Assembly: GCF_900102925.1 (NCBI RefSeq)
Contig: NZ_FNKI01000001.1
Span: forward strand, 620,001 to 684,000
Direction of reading: 5' to 3'
DNA length: 64,000 bases
Source: Flagellimonas zhangzhouensis
Lineage (GTDB): Bacteria; Bacteroidota; Bacteroidia; Flavobacteriales; Flavobacteriaceae
A program made the translations under genes and the position numbers. The notes below the pieces were generated by a model that worked only from the letters and a program-made list of their open reading frames with translations, was not told the DNA's origin and searched no databases. This document shows, one piece after another, positions 17,225 through 26,450 of this stretch. Numbering within the stretch: position 1 is the first letter of the stretch; each line of letters opens with the position of its first letter.

Positions 17225-18376
17225 TTAGGCAGCCTTTGCGTGCAAAAGCCGAGTTAGTTTTATGGATAAATCTGTAAAAATGAGTTTGGAGTTACCGTTG
17301 CGTTCCACATGAAAAATAGCTTTTTCCAATTCATTCACAATCTCCAAAATATTGTTTTCATGAACAAAAGGGGCAAACTTGTTCAAGTCAAAACCCTCGA
17401 TATGAATTTTGGAATACACTAGTTCATCAGCCTTGTAGTTTAAAAGCAAAGCTTGTCGCATCATGGTCAAGCAATAGTTCAGGAACTTCTTTTGTACTTC
17501 GCGTCCTGTTTTGGCCACTTCTTCGCTCCATAATATCAATTCCTGAATGGCACCTTTATTCCCTTTTGCCTTAAAGGCACTGCGAACCCATTGCACAAAC
17601 CAGCGTTCAAACACCAAATCTTCCGAATCTTTGTTCAACAAATCCAATGCTTTGTTGAAATTACCATTGGCTTCCAAAGCAATGGTTTGGGATTCTGCTG
17701 GGTTGGCACCTCTTTTTAAAAGCTCATCGGAAATCACCTGTTCCGCCAAAGGGGGAAGGTTCAATATTTGGCATCGAGAACGGATCGTGTTGATGATCTG
17801 TTCTTCTTCTTCCGCGAGTAAAAGTAAAATGGTTTTTGCAGGAGGTTCTTCAATCAGTTTCAACAGTTTGTTTGCCGCAGAAACATTCATTTTTTCAGCC
17901 ATCCAAACAATCAACACCTTAAATCCTCCCTCATAGGATTTTAAGGAAAGCTTCTTCACCATATCTTGGGCCTCATCCACACCAATTTGACCTTGCTTTT
18001 TCTCAATACCGATAAATCGATACCAATCAAACAAGTTGCCATAAGGTTGCTCTTTCACAAACTGACGCCATTCCTGCAAGTAATGATCACTCACGGCATG
18101 CGATTTAACTTTATCCGAATTGGAAACTGGAAAAGCAAAATGAAGATCGGGATGGGTTAGAGAATCACATTTGGTATTGCAAACTGTATTGTCACCCACA
18201 TTTTCGCCACCCGAATTTCCACACAACAAATATTGGGCATAAGCAATGGCCATGGGCAATACTCCAGACCCTTCGGGACCAACAAAAAGTTGGGCATGGG
18301 CCACCCGACCTGTTTCGGCCGTGGTCACCAAATGGTTTTTAATATGCTCTAGTCCTAAAACATTTTTAAATAGCAT
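17225..18376 (-). CDS. holB: DNA polymerase III delta' subunit (clamp loader)
   Basis: This 383-residue AAA+ clamp-loader subunit has the RuvB-like start LGLEHIKNHLVTTAETGRVA, followed by HAQLFVGPEGSGVLPMA. The P-loop lacks the GKT of active ATPases, as expected for delta'. A zinc-module Cys set (CGNSGG, CNTKC) and the sensor region EEPPAKTILLLLAEEEEQ with IRSRCQ are present. The gene begins the minus-strand run, and its promoter element lies only 4 bases upstream of the ATG. Confidence 0.93.
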   Translation of the reverse strand: MLFKNVLGLEHIKNHLVTTAETGRVAHAQLFVGPEGSGVLPMAIAYAQYLLCGNSGGENVGDNTVCNTKCDSLTHPDLHFAFPVSNSDKVKSHAVSDHYLQEWRQFVKEQPYGNLFDWYRFIGIEKKQGQIGVDEAQDMVKKLSLKSYEGGFKVLIVWMAEKMNVSAANKLLKLIEEPPAKTILLLLAEEEEQIINTIRSRCQILNLPPLAEQVISDELLKRGANPAESQTIALEANGNFNKALDLLNKDSEDLVFERWFVQWVRSAFKAKGNKGAIQELILWSEEVAKTGREVQKKFLNYCLTMMRQALLLNYKADELVYSKIHIEGFDLNKFAPFVHENNILEIVNELEKAIFHVERNGNSKLIFTDLSIKLTRLLHAKAA

Positions 18377-18380
18377 ATTT

Positions 18381-18388
18381 CAAAGATA
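18381..18388 (-). promoter_or_regulatory. -7 promoter element of holB
   Basis: On the minus strand TATCTTTG matches TAnnTTTG exactly. It ends 4 bases before the ATG, so the predicted mRNA is leaderless or nearly so. Confidence 0.6.
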
Positions 18389-18476
18389 CATTTTTAGGTT
18401 CGTTCGCTTTGCGAAGTTTTTTGTTGGAAGTTTAAAAATAGGAAGGTTTCAGCCCAATGAAAAAGAAGGAAATCTT

Positions 18477-18484
18477 TACTTTTG
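18477..18484 (+). promoter_or_regulatory. -7 promoter element of pgk
   Basis: TACTTTTG matches TAnnTTTG exactly and lies 23 bases upstream of the pgk ATG. No clear -33 element is visible. Confidence 0.55.
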
Positions 18485-18507
18485 GAAATCTATAAAGACC
18501 ACACTAC

Positions 18508-19698
18508 ATGAAGACGATAGACGATTTTAATTTCGAAGGAAAAAAAGCATTGATCCGAGTTGATTTTAACGTTCCCCTGGATGGTGATTTCAACGTAACG
18601 GATACCAGTAGGATAGATGCCGCCAAACCAACCATTCTTAAGGTTTTGGAAGATGGAGGTTCAGCTGTTTTAATGAGCCATTTGGGAAGACCAAAAGGCA
18701 AGGCGAATCCAGATATGTCATTATCCCACATTTGTGAAACTGTTTCCGAAATTATCGGAGTTCAAATAAAGTTTGCTGAAAACTGTGTGGGTGCTGCTGC
18801 TGACGAAGCTGTTGCCAATTTACAAGACGGCGAAGTTTTATTATTGGAAAACCTTCGTTTTCATGATGAAGAAGAGGCTGGAGACGAAAGTTTTGCCGAA
18901 GCTTTGTCCAAACATGGAGACATTTATGTGAACGATGCCTTTGGAACTGCACACCGTGCACATGCTTCTACAACGATTGTTGCCAAGTTCTTCCCAGAAA
19001 ATAAATGCTTTGGTTATTTGTTGGCCAAAGAAATCAAGGCCATCGACAAGGTGATGCAAACTGGAGAAAAACCAGTAACCGCTATTTTGGGTGGAGCCAA
19101 GGTATCTTCCAAAATCACCATTATCGAAAACATTTTGGATAAAGTCGATAACCTAATTGTTGGTGGAGGAATGACCTATACTTTCATCAAAGCGCAAGGA
19201 GGTAAAGTAGGGGATTCCATTTGTGAAGACGACAAAATGGAATTGGCCCTTGAAATTTTAAAACAGGCCGAAGCTAAAAACGTAAAGGTGTATTTGCCCG
19301 TTGATGTTTTGGCCGCTGATGATTTTAACAATGCCGCCAATACTCAATTTGTTGATGTAGATAAGATTCCTGATGGATGGCAAGGGTTGGACGCTGGTCC
19401 AAAAACCTTGGAAATCTTCAAACAAGTTATTTTGGCCTCCAAAACCATTTTGTGGAATGGTCCAGTTGGTGTTTTTGAAATGGAAAGCTTTGCCAAGGGT
19501 ACTATCGCTGTTGGAAACTATATTGATGAAGCAACACAAGCTGGTGCTTTTTCACTAGTAGGTGGAGGCGACTCAGTTGCTGCGGTAAAACAATTTGGGT
19601 TTGATGACAAGGTAAGCTACGTGTCTACTGGAGGAGGAGCCATGTTGGAGAGTTTGGAGGGAAAAACCCTTCCAGGAATTGCCGCAATATTGGACTAA
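18508..19698 (+). CDS. pgk: Phosphoglycerate kinase
   Basis: This 396-residue glycolytic enzyme interconverts 1,3-bisphosphoglycerate plus ADP and 3-phosphoglycerate plus ATP. The N-terminal signature [30 protein letters not shown], the GGAKVSSKI nucleotide-domain motif and the C-terminal [14 protein letters not shown] motif are all intact. The length is standard. The gene is monocistronic or read through into the MltD-like gene 117 bases downstream. Confidence 0.98.
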   Translation: MKTIDDFNFEGKKALIRVDFNVPLDGDFNVTDTSRIDAAKPTILKVLEDGGSAVLMSHLGRPKGKANPDMSLSHICETVSEIIGVQIKFAENCVGAAADEAVANLQDGEVLLLENLRFHDEEEAGDESFAEALSKHGDIYVNDAFGTAHRAHASTTIVAKFFPENKCFGYLLAKEIKAIDKVMQTGEKPVTAILGGAKVSSKITIIENILDKVDNLIVGGGMTYTFIKAQGGKVGDSICEDDKMELALEILKQAEAKNVKVYLPVDVLAADDFNNAANTQFVDVDKIPDGWQGLDAGPKTLEIFKQVILASKTILWNGPVGVFEMESFAKGTIAVGNYIDEATQAGAFSLVGGGDSVAAVKQFGFDDKVSYVSTGGGAMLESLEGKTLPGIAAILD

Positions 19699-19815
19699 CT
19701 ATCACGTTATGAGTTATTGGGGGAGACCCCGAAAATGATTTGTTTTTCGCTTGAAATTTTATTTTTTCAAAAAAAAACGCCATTTTCGCCTGCCCCAAAA
19801 TCAAATCTCTTGCGA

Positions 19816-21417
19816 ATGAACCCAAAAAATCTAATTGCAGTCTGCACCGCGATGCTATCAGTAACCTCTTTTGTATGTGCACAACAGACAGATGCGGTTA
19901 ACCCAGCTTCGCAAGATTCCACAACATCACAAGCCAACAACAAAGTGTTGGCAAATGTTGCCCCAATCAAAATTGATGGGCAGTTGGTCGCATTGACCAA
20001 ATCGGAAAGCGGCACTTATCAATTACAGGATTTGGAAGAAGCTCGAAAGTACGATAGCCTTTGGCTTAAAGAGCTTTACAGCAATGCAGATTTGTTCAGT
20101 GATATGCTTTTGGAAATTCAAAATGGTCCAGAACAAGATTCGATTTTTGTAGTCGACCTTCCTACCGACACACTAAAGGCACGTTTGGCCCGAATGGATG
20201 AAAAAACACCATTTAAAGTCACTTATAATGCATCTTTAGAAAGTGTGATCAAATCGTTTTTAACAAGAAGAAGGGATTTGATGCAACGGATGATGACGGC
20301 CAGTCAATTTTATTTCCCGTTGTTCGAGCAGGAATTGGATAACCAAAATATTCCTTTAGAAATTAAATATTTGGCCATTGTGGAATCTGCCTTGAACCCC
20401 AAAGCGCGTTCTCGAGTAGGGGCAAAGGGACTTTGGCAATTTATGTATGCCACTGGAAAAATGTATGGATTGGATGTGAGCAGTTATGTGGATGAACGTC
20501 ACGACCCTATTATGGCCACTAAAGCTGCCAGTAAATATTTGTCCAAATTGTATGACATTTTTGGGGATTGGGATTTGGCCTTGGCGGCATACAATTCAGG
20601 GCCTGGAAACGTGAACAAGGCTATTCGTAGATCGGGTGGGTATGAAAACTATTGGAACATTCGTCCATTTCTTCCACGTGAAACAGCGGGCTATCTTCCT
20701 GCATTTTTGGCCACCATGTACATTTTTGAATACGCCGAGGAACATGGACTTCAATATAAAAAGGCAGATAGGCCTTATTTTGACACCGATACGGTTCATG
20801 TAAAAAATCTTATCACTTTTGATCAAATCTCAAAATTGGTCAATATCAGCACCGAGGAATTGGAAATGTTGAACCCTGCCTATAAGTTGAACATTATACC
20901 TAAGGTTGAGGGGAAAAATTATGCCCTGCGTTTACCAACCACCAAAATAGGACAGTTCGTTTCCAACGAAGAAGAGATATATGCCTTTGTGAAAAAAGAG
21001 CTCGATTCTTTGGAGAAACCACTTCCCAACATGGTAACAGCTCAAGACCAAATTAGATATCGGGTAAAAAGTGGCGATTATTTAGGAAAGATTGCTGAAC
21101 GTTATGGTGTGGGTGTAAGTCAAATAAAAAGATGGAATGGAATGCGAAGTAATGATCTTCGTGTTGGTCAGCGACTGACCATTTTCCCGAGAAAACCTTA
21201 TGTGGCTTCAACTTCTACCAGTAGCACTTCAAAAAGTAATTCAAGTACCGCGAGTAATGCTTCAAAAGTGCATACGGTACAATCAGGAGATTCCCTTTGG
21301 ACCATTTCTAAAAAATATCCAGGAGTTTCTATTGAAAATTTACGAGAATGGAACGGTATTAGTGGGAATAACCTAAAACCGGGCACAAAACTTAAATTGT
21401 GCAATTGTTCTTCGTAA
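19816..21417 (+). CDS. MltD-like membrane-bound lytic murein transglycosylase with two LysM domains
   Basis: This 533-residue protein starts with a signal peptide (MNPKNLIAVCTAMLSVTSFV, then CAQQ). The lytic transglycosylase domain has its catalytic Glu at residue 190 in AIVESALNPKARS, followed by GAKGLWQFM and LALAAYNSGPGNV. Two C-terminal LysM peptidoglycan-binding repeats follow (YRVKSGDYLGKIAERYGV and HTVQSGDSLWTISKKYPG), with a Ser/Thr linker between them. It cleaves peptidoglycan glycan strands in the periplasm. The start at 19816 is preferred over an upstream TTG because it yields the signal peptide. A degenerate parS-like site lies within the gene. Confidence 0.92.
   Translation: MNPKNLIAVCTAMLSVTSFVCAQQTDAVNPASQDSTTSQANNKVLANVAPIKIDGQLVALTKSESGTYQLQDLEEARKYDSLWLKELYSNADLFSDMLLEIQNGPEQDSIFVVDLPTDTLKARLARMDEKTPFKVTYNASLESVIKSFLTRRRDLMQRMMTASQFYFPLFEQELDNQNIPLEIKYLAIVESALNPKARSRVGAKGLWQFMYATGKMYGLDVSSYVDERHDPIMATKAASKYLSKLYDIFGDWDLALAAYNSGPGNVNKAIRRSGGYENYWNIRPFLPRETAGYLPAFLATMYIFEYAEEHGLQYKKADRPYFDTDTVHVKNLITFDQISKLVNISTEELEMLNPAYKLNIIPKVEGKNYALRLPTTKIGQFVSNEEEIYAFVKKELDSLEKPLPNMVTAQDQIRYRVKSGDYLGKIAERYGVGVSQIKRWNGMRSNDLRVGQRLTIFPRKPYVASTSTSSTSKSNSSTASNASKVHTVQSGDSLWTISKKYPGVSIENLREWNGISGNNLKPGTKLKLCNCSS
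20670..20685. promoter_or_regulatory. Possible degenerate parS site within the MltD-like gene
   Basis: TCTTCCACGTGAAACA matches the B. subtilis-type consensus TGTTNCACGTGAAACA at all but the second base. It encodes the conserved FLPRETAG motif of MltD enzymes, so the match may be coding coincidence. Confidence 0.3.
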
Positions 21418-21429
21418 ATTTAGCACAAG

Positions 21430-22443
21430 ATGAAAAAATTAGGAACACTATTATTTGCCATTGCAATTTTGGCATTGGGGGCCTGTAACCAATCAGGACC
21501 CAAAGAAAAATTTCTGCCACCCTCAACAGGGGGCATCAACTCCTTAACGGTGGTCATGGACACCGAATTGTGGAAAGGCCCTGTGGGGGATAAAATTCGA
21601 GATGAATTTGCTGCCCAAATTATTGGACTACCTCAAATAGAGCCGATTTTTACCATAATGCAATTACCTCCAAAAGTGTTTAAGGGCACAACAACCTATT
21701 CTCGATCCATTTTATACGTGGAACAAGATTCTACTTCTTTGGCACACATAAAAGATGATGCCTACGCCAAGCCACAAAAGGTAGCTGTGGTGACAGGACC
21801 TACTGAAGAGGTGTTGATCAAAAACTTGGATTCTTTGGCAAAAAGAGCTATCAAGGAGTTTAAAGCAGTTGAAATTACCGAAGCACAACATCGTTTTGAG
21901 CGTTCTTTAAGTAAGGATAAAGCTTTGGAAGAGGAATTTGGAATCAGCTTAAAGGTTCCTTCACTGTACAAAGTGGGAAAAAGGGAAGATAATTTTATTT
22001 GGATGGATATTCAGATTCCGAAGGGAACCATGAACATTATTGCCTACCAAATGCCTTGGGATTATTTTAAAAGTGATTCTACCTTGGTAGAGGACATTAT
22101 GCGCATGCGTGATTCCATTGGTCAAAAATATATTCCAGGGCCAGATATGCCTGGTAAAACAACCTACATGATTACCGAAAAGGCATTTTCTCCCTATGTT
22201 TTCCCAGCTGAGATTGGTGGAAAAAAGGCAGCAGAGGTTAAAGGCGTTTGGGAAATCCACGGATATCCGATGGCTGGACCATTTCTAACCTATATTATAA
22301 ACGATAAAGAGAACAATCGAAAAATGATTTTGGAAGGTTTCACATTTGCGCCTTCTACAGAAAAAAGAGATTATATGTTCGAGCTTGAAGCTATTTTGAA
22401 AACAGTTTCTTTTGAACCAGCAGAAGAACCGGTTTCAGACTAG
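21430..22443 (+). CDS. DUF4837 family lipoprotein
   Basis: This 337-residue protein has a lipobox signal peptide (MKKLGTLLFAIAILALGACN, Cys at 19). A globular region follows, containing VVMDTELWKGPVGDKIRDEF and the repeated-looking ITEKAFSPYVFPAEIGGKKA. DUF4837 proteins are conserved in Bacteroidota directly after MltD-like genes; their role is unknown. The gene begins 12 bases after the MltD stop and ends before a strong terminator, so it is the second gene of that operon. An envelope location is inferred from the lipobox. Confidence 0.85.
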   Translation: MKKLGTLLFAIAILALGACNQSGPKEKFLPPSTGGINSLTVVMDTELWKGPVGDKIRDEFAAQIIGLPQIEPIFTIMQLPPKVFKGTTTYSRSILYVEQDSTSLAHIKDDAYAKPQKVAVVTGPTEEVLIKNLDSLAKRAIKEFKAVEITEAQHRFERSLSKDKALEEEFGISLKVPSLYKVGKREDNFIWMDIQIPKGTMNIIAYQMPWDYFKSDSTLVEDIMRMRDSIGQKYIPGPDMPGKTTYMITEKAFSPYVFPAEIGGKKAAEVKGVWEIHGYPMAGPFLTYIINDKENNRKMILEGFTFAPSTEKRDYMFELEAILKTVSFEPAEEPVSD

Positions 22444-22464
22444 GTTTCTGAACACATACAAATC

Positions 22465-22497
22465 AAAAAGCCCCAACTTTAGTTGGGGCTTTTTTTG
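22465..22497 (+). terminator. Intrinsic terminator of the MltD-DUF4837 operon
   Basis: CCCCAAC (22471-22477) pairs with GTTGGGG (22482-22488), extended by A/T pairs, and runs into T7. It may also serve the converging small gene on the minus strand. Confidence 0.9.
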
Positions 22498-22512
22498 TTT
22501 TATAAGTTATGT

Positions 22513-22683
22513 TTAGTCAAAAGCGAAACCAGTTGCAATCCTGTAAATAAAGGCATACAGCACTATAAAGAACATGATGAAACTAAACCAAGCGAAAATT
22601 TTAAAATACCTTTCTACAACGAAGTGGCCTATGTTCCTAAATGCATCCAAATAAATTTCCTTAACAAGTAATAGTCTTTTCAT
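22513..22683 (-). CDS. Small membrane protein (DUF6747-like)
   Basis: This 56-residue protein begins MKRLLLVKEIYLDAFRNIGH and has one long hydrophobic segment (FAWFSFIMFFIVLYAFIYRI). It ends in TGFAFD. Almost identical small proteins recur in many flavobacterial genomes (DUF6747 as I recall it) and are of unknown function. The ATG at 22683 is chosen because family members start with MK-LLLVKEIYLDAFRN. The gene stands alone and is preceded by an unusual repeat-bearing intergenic region. Confidence 0.75.
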   Translation of the reverse strand: MKRLLLVKEIYLDAFRNIGHFVVERYFKIFAWFSFIMFFIVLYAFIYRIATGFAFD

Positions 22684-22818
22684 AAGTAAGATTTTAAGAT
22701 TTATTGAGATGACAAAGTTTTGTTTTTGCAAATAGGAATGGAAAACAAAAGGATAAAAGACACAAAATCAACGTCTAAAATGCAATAGGAGTCCTTGAAA
22801 TCCACTAAGGTATTGGAT

Positions 22819-22886
22819 TGATCGATAAACAGCACTTTTGAAATAGATCCGTTGCCGAGCCCAATGATCGATGAAATGCACTATTG
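22819..22886. repeat. Two imperfect 22-bp direct repeats in an intergenic region
   Basis: Positions 22819-22840 and 22865-22886 align with 18 of 22 identical bases. Both start TGATCGAT and contain GCACT, with a period of 46 bases. The second copy overlaps a GCCCAAT/ATTGGGC inverted repeat (22859-22865 and 22883-22889). They lie upstream of the small DUF6747-like gene and downstream of the OmpA-family gene. Confidence 0.4.
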
Positions 22887-22898
22887 GGCAATAACCAT

Positions 22899-22926
22899 AA
22901 AAAAACCACCTATTTAGGTGGCCTTT
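22899..22926. terminator. Terminator of the OmpA-family gene
   Basis: A CCACCT/AGGTGG stem with a 4-base loop has T-rich flanks on both strands (A7 on the left for the minus-strand gene, T5 on the right). It lies just after the minus-strand stop at 22930. Confidence 0.8.
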
Positions 22927-22929
22927 TTA

Positions 22930-24990
22930 TTATTGTGAGAGAATTATAAACTCCGACCTTCGATTTAATTGGTGTTTATCAGGCGGACAATAGTTGCCAT
23001 CGGAACAATTATTTAAGAGTCGCTCCTCGCCATATCCTATTGCACTTCTTATTCTTGAGGGGTCTATCCCTTGTGAGATAATATAGTTTCTAGTTGACTT
23101 CGCTCTTCTATCGGATAGGTATTTGTTATATGCTGAGTTGCCAATGGCATCAGTATGGGATTCAATTTTTATTTCCAGTTTTGGATTAGCATTCATGGCT
23201 GTTACCAATTTATCCAACTCTTTTGATGCCGATGTGTTGATTTCAAAACTGTCAAAAGCAAAGTAAACATTATTAGGTTCGAATAGTTCGAGCGCTTCCT
23301 TACTCTCATTTAGGAGTAATTGTTTTTGCAATTTATGTGAAACCTCAATATTCTCATTGTTTTGTGTAATCGCCGTTTGGGTGTTAGAATCGTACCCTTC
23401 TTTTTCGGCTTTTAAAGTATATTCTGTTGCTGGGTCCAAATTTTCAAAATGATACTGCCCGTTTTCATCAGTTTCACTTTGAGCAATTAATTTACCGTCA
23501 GAACCGATCAATGAAATGTTGGCGCCGATAAGTTTTTCATCAGAAACAAAATCGGTAACAGCTCCAGTAATTTGATTTTCGTTTGGGGTGAATTTAAAAG
23601 AGTAGATGTCATCATCTCCCTTACCCCCTTTTCGGTTAGAGGCAAAATAACCTTGAATTCCTTTTGTGTCTATAATATAAGAGAAATCGTCACGGCGACT
23701 ATTAATGGGAGTACCTAAATTGACTCCTACGCTGAACACTTCTCCTGTAAACTCAGATTTGTATACATCCAAACCACCCAAGCCCATAGATCTATCAGAA
23801 GAAAAATAAAGCGCATTTGAAGCGATATAAGGAAACATCTCCTTTGCGGCAGTATTTACAGACCTTCCAAGGTTTCTGGGTTCGGAAAAGGTTCCGTTTT
23901 CGCGAATATCAACTTCATAAATGTCCGTTTGTCCAAATCCACCTGGTCTGTCCGACACAAAATACATTTTCTTACCGTCTGGACTTATAGTTGGATGTCC
24001 TGTGGAGTAGTCGTCGCTATTAAAGGGCAACTCTTTTGCAGAAGTCCATTCCCCATCAACCAAACTAGAACGATAGATTTTAAGGTGGTTGATGCCATTT
24101 TTACCTCTCCTCAGCTTTTTACCATAATTGTTACGGGTAAAATAGATGGTTTTCTGATCAGGAGAAAATGCCATCGAGGCTTCATGGTATTTGGTATTTA
24201 TTTTCTTGGAGAATTTTTTGGAACCCATCAGGTCTCCGTCTTCATTCTTTTGCTTAGCAACATATAAATCAAGAAAAGGTTGGTTGGTCCATTTATATTT
24301 TCTTGTCACAAAAATGGAAGAGTCCTTCGCCGAAGAATACACAATTTCAGAATCTTTGTGGAACATGGGCGAAAAATCGGAGTACTGGGAATTTATGGCC
24401 ATATTTTTAATGGTCACCAAATTGGCCCTATTGGAACCTAAAGGTTCGCTGTTTTCCAATTCCGCAAGCGGTTCATCTCTTTTTAAACGATTTAATTTAG
24501 CAATGGCAGCGGCTCTTCTATATTTTCCAGTACCCTTTAAGGTTTCGGTGAAATTTGAATAAGTGGTGTCAGAAATCTCATTTTGATACAGATCATAAAG
24601 TTCGTTGTACCATTTATAGGCTTTTTCTAGATTTCCTGTATAATAATGTGAATCCCCTGCATTGGACAACAAGGCTGAGGTATGTTTGGCCTCTGTTTTT
24701 TCCAAAACAATGTCATATATGCGAGCCGCCTCGGCATACCACATGTTATCGAAGTATAAATTCGCTTGCTCAATAAGTCTTTCCTCACTTCCAGTTTCAT
24801 TTAAATCGGAATTGAAATCGCGATTTTTCAAGGTATCCAACAAAACAATCTTGGACTCTGGTTCGGAAGCATTGGAATTTGACTTCAACACAGGCTTGTT
24901 CCCGTCATGGTTTAATGACACAAGGGAAACTTCTTGGGAATAACTTGCCAAGGAAGCACTTATAATAAGTAAAAGAAATAGTCTTTTCAT
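22930..24990 (-). CDS. OmpA-family protein with TPR, PD40 propeller and carboxypeptidase-regulatory-like domain (PorE-like)
   Basis: This 686-residue envelope protein has a signal peptide (MKRLFLLLIISASLASYSQE). TPR-like helices follow (about residues 65-165), then PD40/WD40-like blades with SDRPGGFGQTDIYEV, SSDRSMGLGGLDVYKS and NRKGGKGDDDIYSF. Next comes a carboxypeptidase-regulatory-like beta domain (SETDENGQYHFENLDPATEY). The C-terminal OmpA peptidoglycan-binding domain contains ESHTDAIGNSAYN and LSDRRAKSTRNYI. This order matches PorE of the type IX secretion system, but it is also shared by many flavobacterial OmpA proteins that accompany PorP/SprF. No porP/sprF gene is adjacent, so a T9SS role is only an inference. 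Confidence 0.88.
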   Translation of the reverse strand: MKRLFLLLIISASLASYSQEVSLVSLNHDGNKPVLKSNSNASEPESKIVLLDTLKNRDFNSDLNETGSEERLIEQANLYFDNMWYAEAARIYDIVLEKTEAKHTSALLSNAGDSHYYTGNLEKAYKWYNELYDLYQNEISDTTYSNFTETLKGTGKYRRAAAIAKLNRLKRDEPLAELENSEPLGSNRANLVTIKNMAINSQYSDFSPMFHKDSEIVYSSAKDSSIFVTRKYKWTNQPFLDLYVAKQKNEDGDLMGSKKFSKKINTKYHEASMAFSPDQKTIYFTRNNYGKKLRRGKNGINHLKIYRSSLVDGEWTSAKELPFNSDDYSTGHPTISPDGKKMYFVSDRPGGFGQTDIYEVDIRENGTFSEPRNLGRSVNTAAKEMFPYIASNALYFSSDRSMGLGGLDVYKSEFTGEVFSVGVNLGTPINSRRDDFSYIIDTKGIQGYFASNRKGGKGDDDIYSFKFTPNENQITGAVTDFVSDEKLIGANISLIGSDGKLIAQSETDENGQYHFENLDPATEYTLKAEKEGYDSNTQTAITQNNENIEVSHKLQKQLLLNESKEALELFEPNNVYFAFDSFEINTSASKELDKLVTAMNANPKLEIKIESHTDAIGNSAYNKYLSDRRAKSTRNYIISQGIDPSRIRSAIGYGEERLLNNCSDGNYCPPDKHQLNRRSEFIILSQ

Positions 24991-25219
24991 TAACTCTCCA
25001 TCTGCTCAAACAAGAATCAAATTCTTATTTGGAGGTTAAGCATAGAGGGCCTAACGTCTTAATTTGTAAAACGAAAGTAAGTTAATGAATTGGGGAGGTT
25101 AACTTTTTGTTGTGAACGGATTATTTTGTGGCATGTATGGATGAAAATTGTGGTTGTTTGTCGAAAAGCCCACATGGTTAGGGGCATTCAACAGCCATAC
25201 ATTTTACAAAATCGAGGGT

Positions 25220-25417
25220 TTACGATTTGGATTCGTTGCTGCCGCCCTCCAATTTTTCGTCCTCTTTGGTGGCATCCTTAAATTCTTTGATTCCGCTACC
25301 AAGTCCTCTCATAAGTTCTGGTATCTTTCTTCCTCCAAAAAGCAATACAACAACCAAGACAATCAATACGATTTGCCATGGACCAAGCATACCAAGAAAT
25401 ATAGTTTGAGAAATCAT
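25220..25417 (-). CDS. tatA: Sec-independent protein translocase TatA/TatE
   Basis: This 65-residue protein has the TatA architecture. One membrane helix ([20 protein letters not shown]) is followed by the conserved Phe-Gly hinge. An amphipathic helix ([18 protein letters not shown]) and a short acidic tail complete it. TatA oligomerises to form the pore for folded twin-arginine substrates; tatC is not in the window. It is expressed divergently from the M23 peptidase gene. Confidence 0.93.
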   Translation of the reverse strand: MISQTIFLGMLGPWQIVLIVLVVVLLFGGRKIPELMRGLGSGIKEFKDATKEDEKLEGGSNESKS

Positions 25418-25566
25418 AATGTCTAAACTTAAATTGAAAAGTAAAAGTAGTAAAAAGAACTGTAAGACGGTATCCGATTAACGAAAATTAGCATTTACTA
25501 CTTCAATAATAAGGTAAAAACCTATGGCTTTTTAAAAAGCTTAACACCTTAATTAAAATCTAAGAC

Positions 25567-25574
25567 TATCTTTG
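25567..25574 (+). promoter_or_regulatory. -7 promoter element of the M23 peptidase gene
   Basis: TATCTTTG matches TAnnTTTG exactly and ends 6 bases before the ATG at 25581. The predicted leader is only about 3 nt. An in-frame TTG at 25572 lies inside the element and is therefore excluded as the start. Confidence 0.6.
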
Positions 25575-25580
25575 TTAATT

Positions 25581-26450
25581 ATGGCAAAGGACAAAAAGAA
25601 AAGAAAAGAGATAAGACGCAAGCTACTGCACAAGTATCGTTTGGTGATTCTCAATGAAAGTACCTTTGAAGAAAAGATATCATTCAAACTGAACAGGCTC
25701 AATGTTTTTGTGACTGGAACTTTGTTCATTATTGTATTGATTGGTGTTACCACACTGATTATTGCCTTTACCCCACTTAGGGAATACATTCCTGGGTATT
25801 CATCCACAAAACTTAAAAGACAGGCCACAGAGCTAACGTATAAAACGGATTCGTTGGTCACTGTTTTAAATTATACCAATAAGTATTTAGATAATGTTCG
25901 TATGGTTTTGCGCGGAGATATTGAAAACAACCAGCAAAATCGTGATTCACTTTTTGAGGAATATAAATTGGACCCTTCAACAGTGGACCTAAGCCCCATT
26001 CGAGAGGATTTACTTCTGAGGGAAGAGGTTGAGTTGGAAGACAAATACAATCTTTTTGAAAGGAACATTGAGAACATGGCGACCTTGCTTTTCTCTCCAG
26101 TTGACGGTACCCTTTCACAAGGGTTTGATCAAAAAACAAAACACTATGCAGTGGATTTGGTCGCTCCCAAGGACACTCCAGTTAAAGCCATTGCAGACGG
26201 AACAGTACTATTTGCGGAGTGGACAGCAGAAACGGGATACGTAATGATTGTGGAACACCAAGACGCTTTAACCTCGGTTTACAAGCACAATGGTTCTTTG
26301 AGTAAAGCTCAAGGAGACATGGTAAAAGCAGGAGAGGTGATAGCAGCCATTGGAAATACAGGAGAATTAACAACTGGTCCACACTTACATTTTGAACTTT
26401 GGAGAAGGGGAAAACCTGTAGACCCCCAAAATTATATTGACTTCGATTAA
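25581..26450 (+). CDS. M23 family metallopeptidase (murein endopeptidase type)
   Basis: This 289-residue protein has a Lys/Arg-rich cytoplasmic N-terminus (MAKDKKKRKEIRRKLLHKYR) and one membrane anchor (about residues 40-65). A periplasmic coiled coil leads to a C-terminal LytM/M23 domain. The zinc-binding motifs are complete: HYAVD and HLHFELWRRGKPVDP. It probably cleaves peptidoglycan cross-links during envelope growth. The stop codon directly abuts the ATG of the GH3 gene, so the two are co-transcribed. Confidence 0.92.
   Translation: MAKDKKKRKEIRRKLLHKYRLVILNESTFEEKISFKLNRLNVFVTGTLFIIVLIGVTTLIIAFTPLREYIPGYSSTKLKRQATELTYKTDSLVTVLNYTNKYLDNVRMVLRGDIENNQQNRDSLFEEYKLDPSTVDLSPIREDLLLREEVELEDKYNLFERNIENMATLLFSPVDGTLSQGFDQKTKHYAVDLVAPKDTPVKAIADGTVLFAEWTAETGYVMIVEHQDALTSVYKHNGSLSKAQGDMVKAGEVIAAIGNTGELTTGPHLHFELWRRGKPVDPQNYIDFD

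Noticed and set aside
17301-17316. A parS-like string (CGTTCCACATGAAAAA) inside holB
   Set aside because: It has four mismatches to the palindrome at 12940 and lacks the CACGTG core, so it is likely chance.
25527-25540. GCTTTTTAAAAAGC palindrome upstream of the M23 gene
   Set aside because: AT-rich palindromes of this size are common in this sequence and it sits at no obvious regulatory position.
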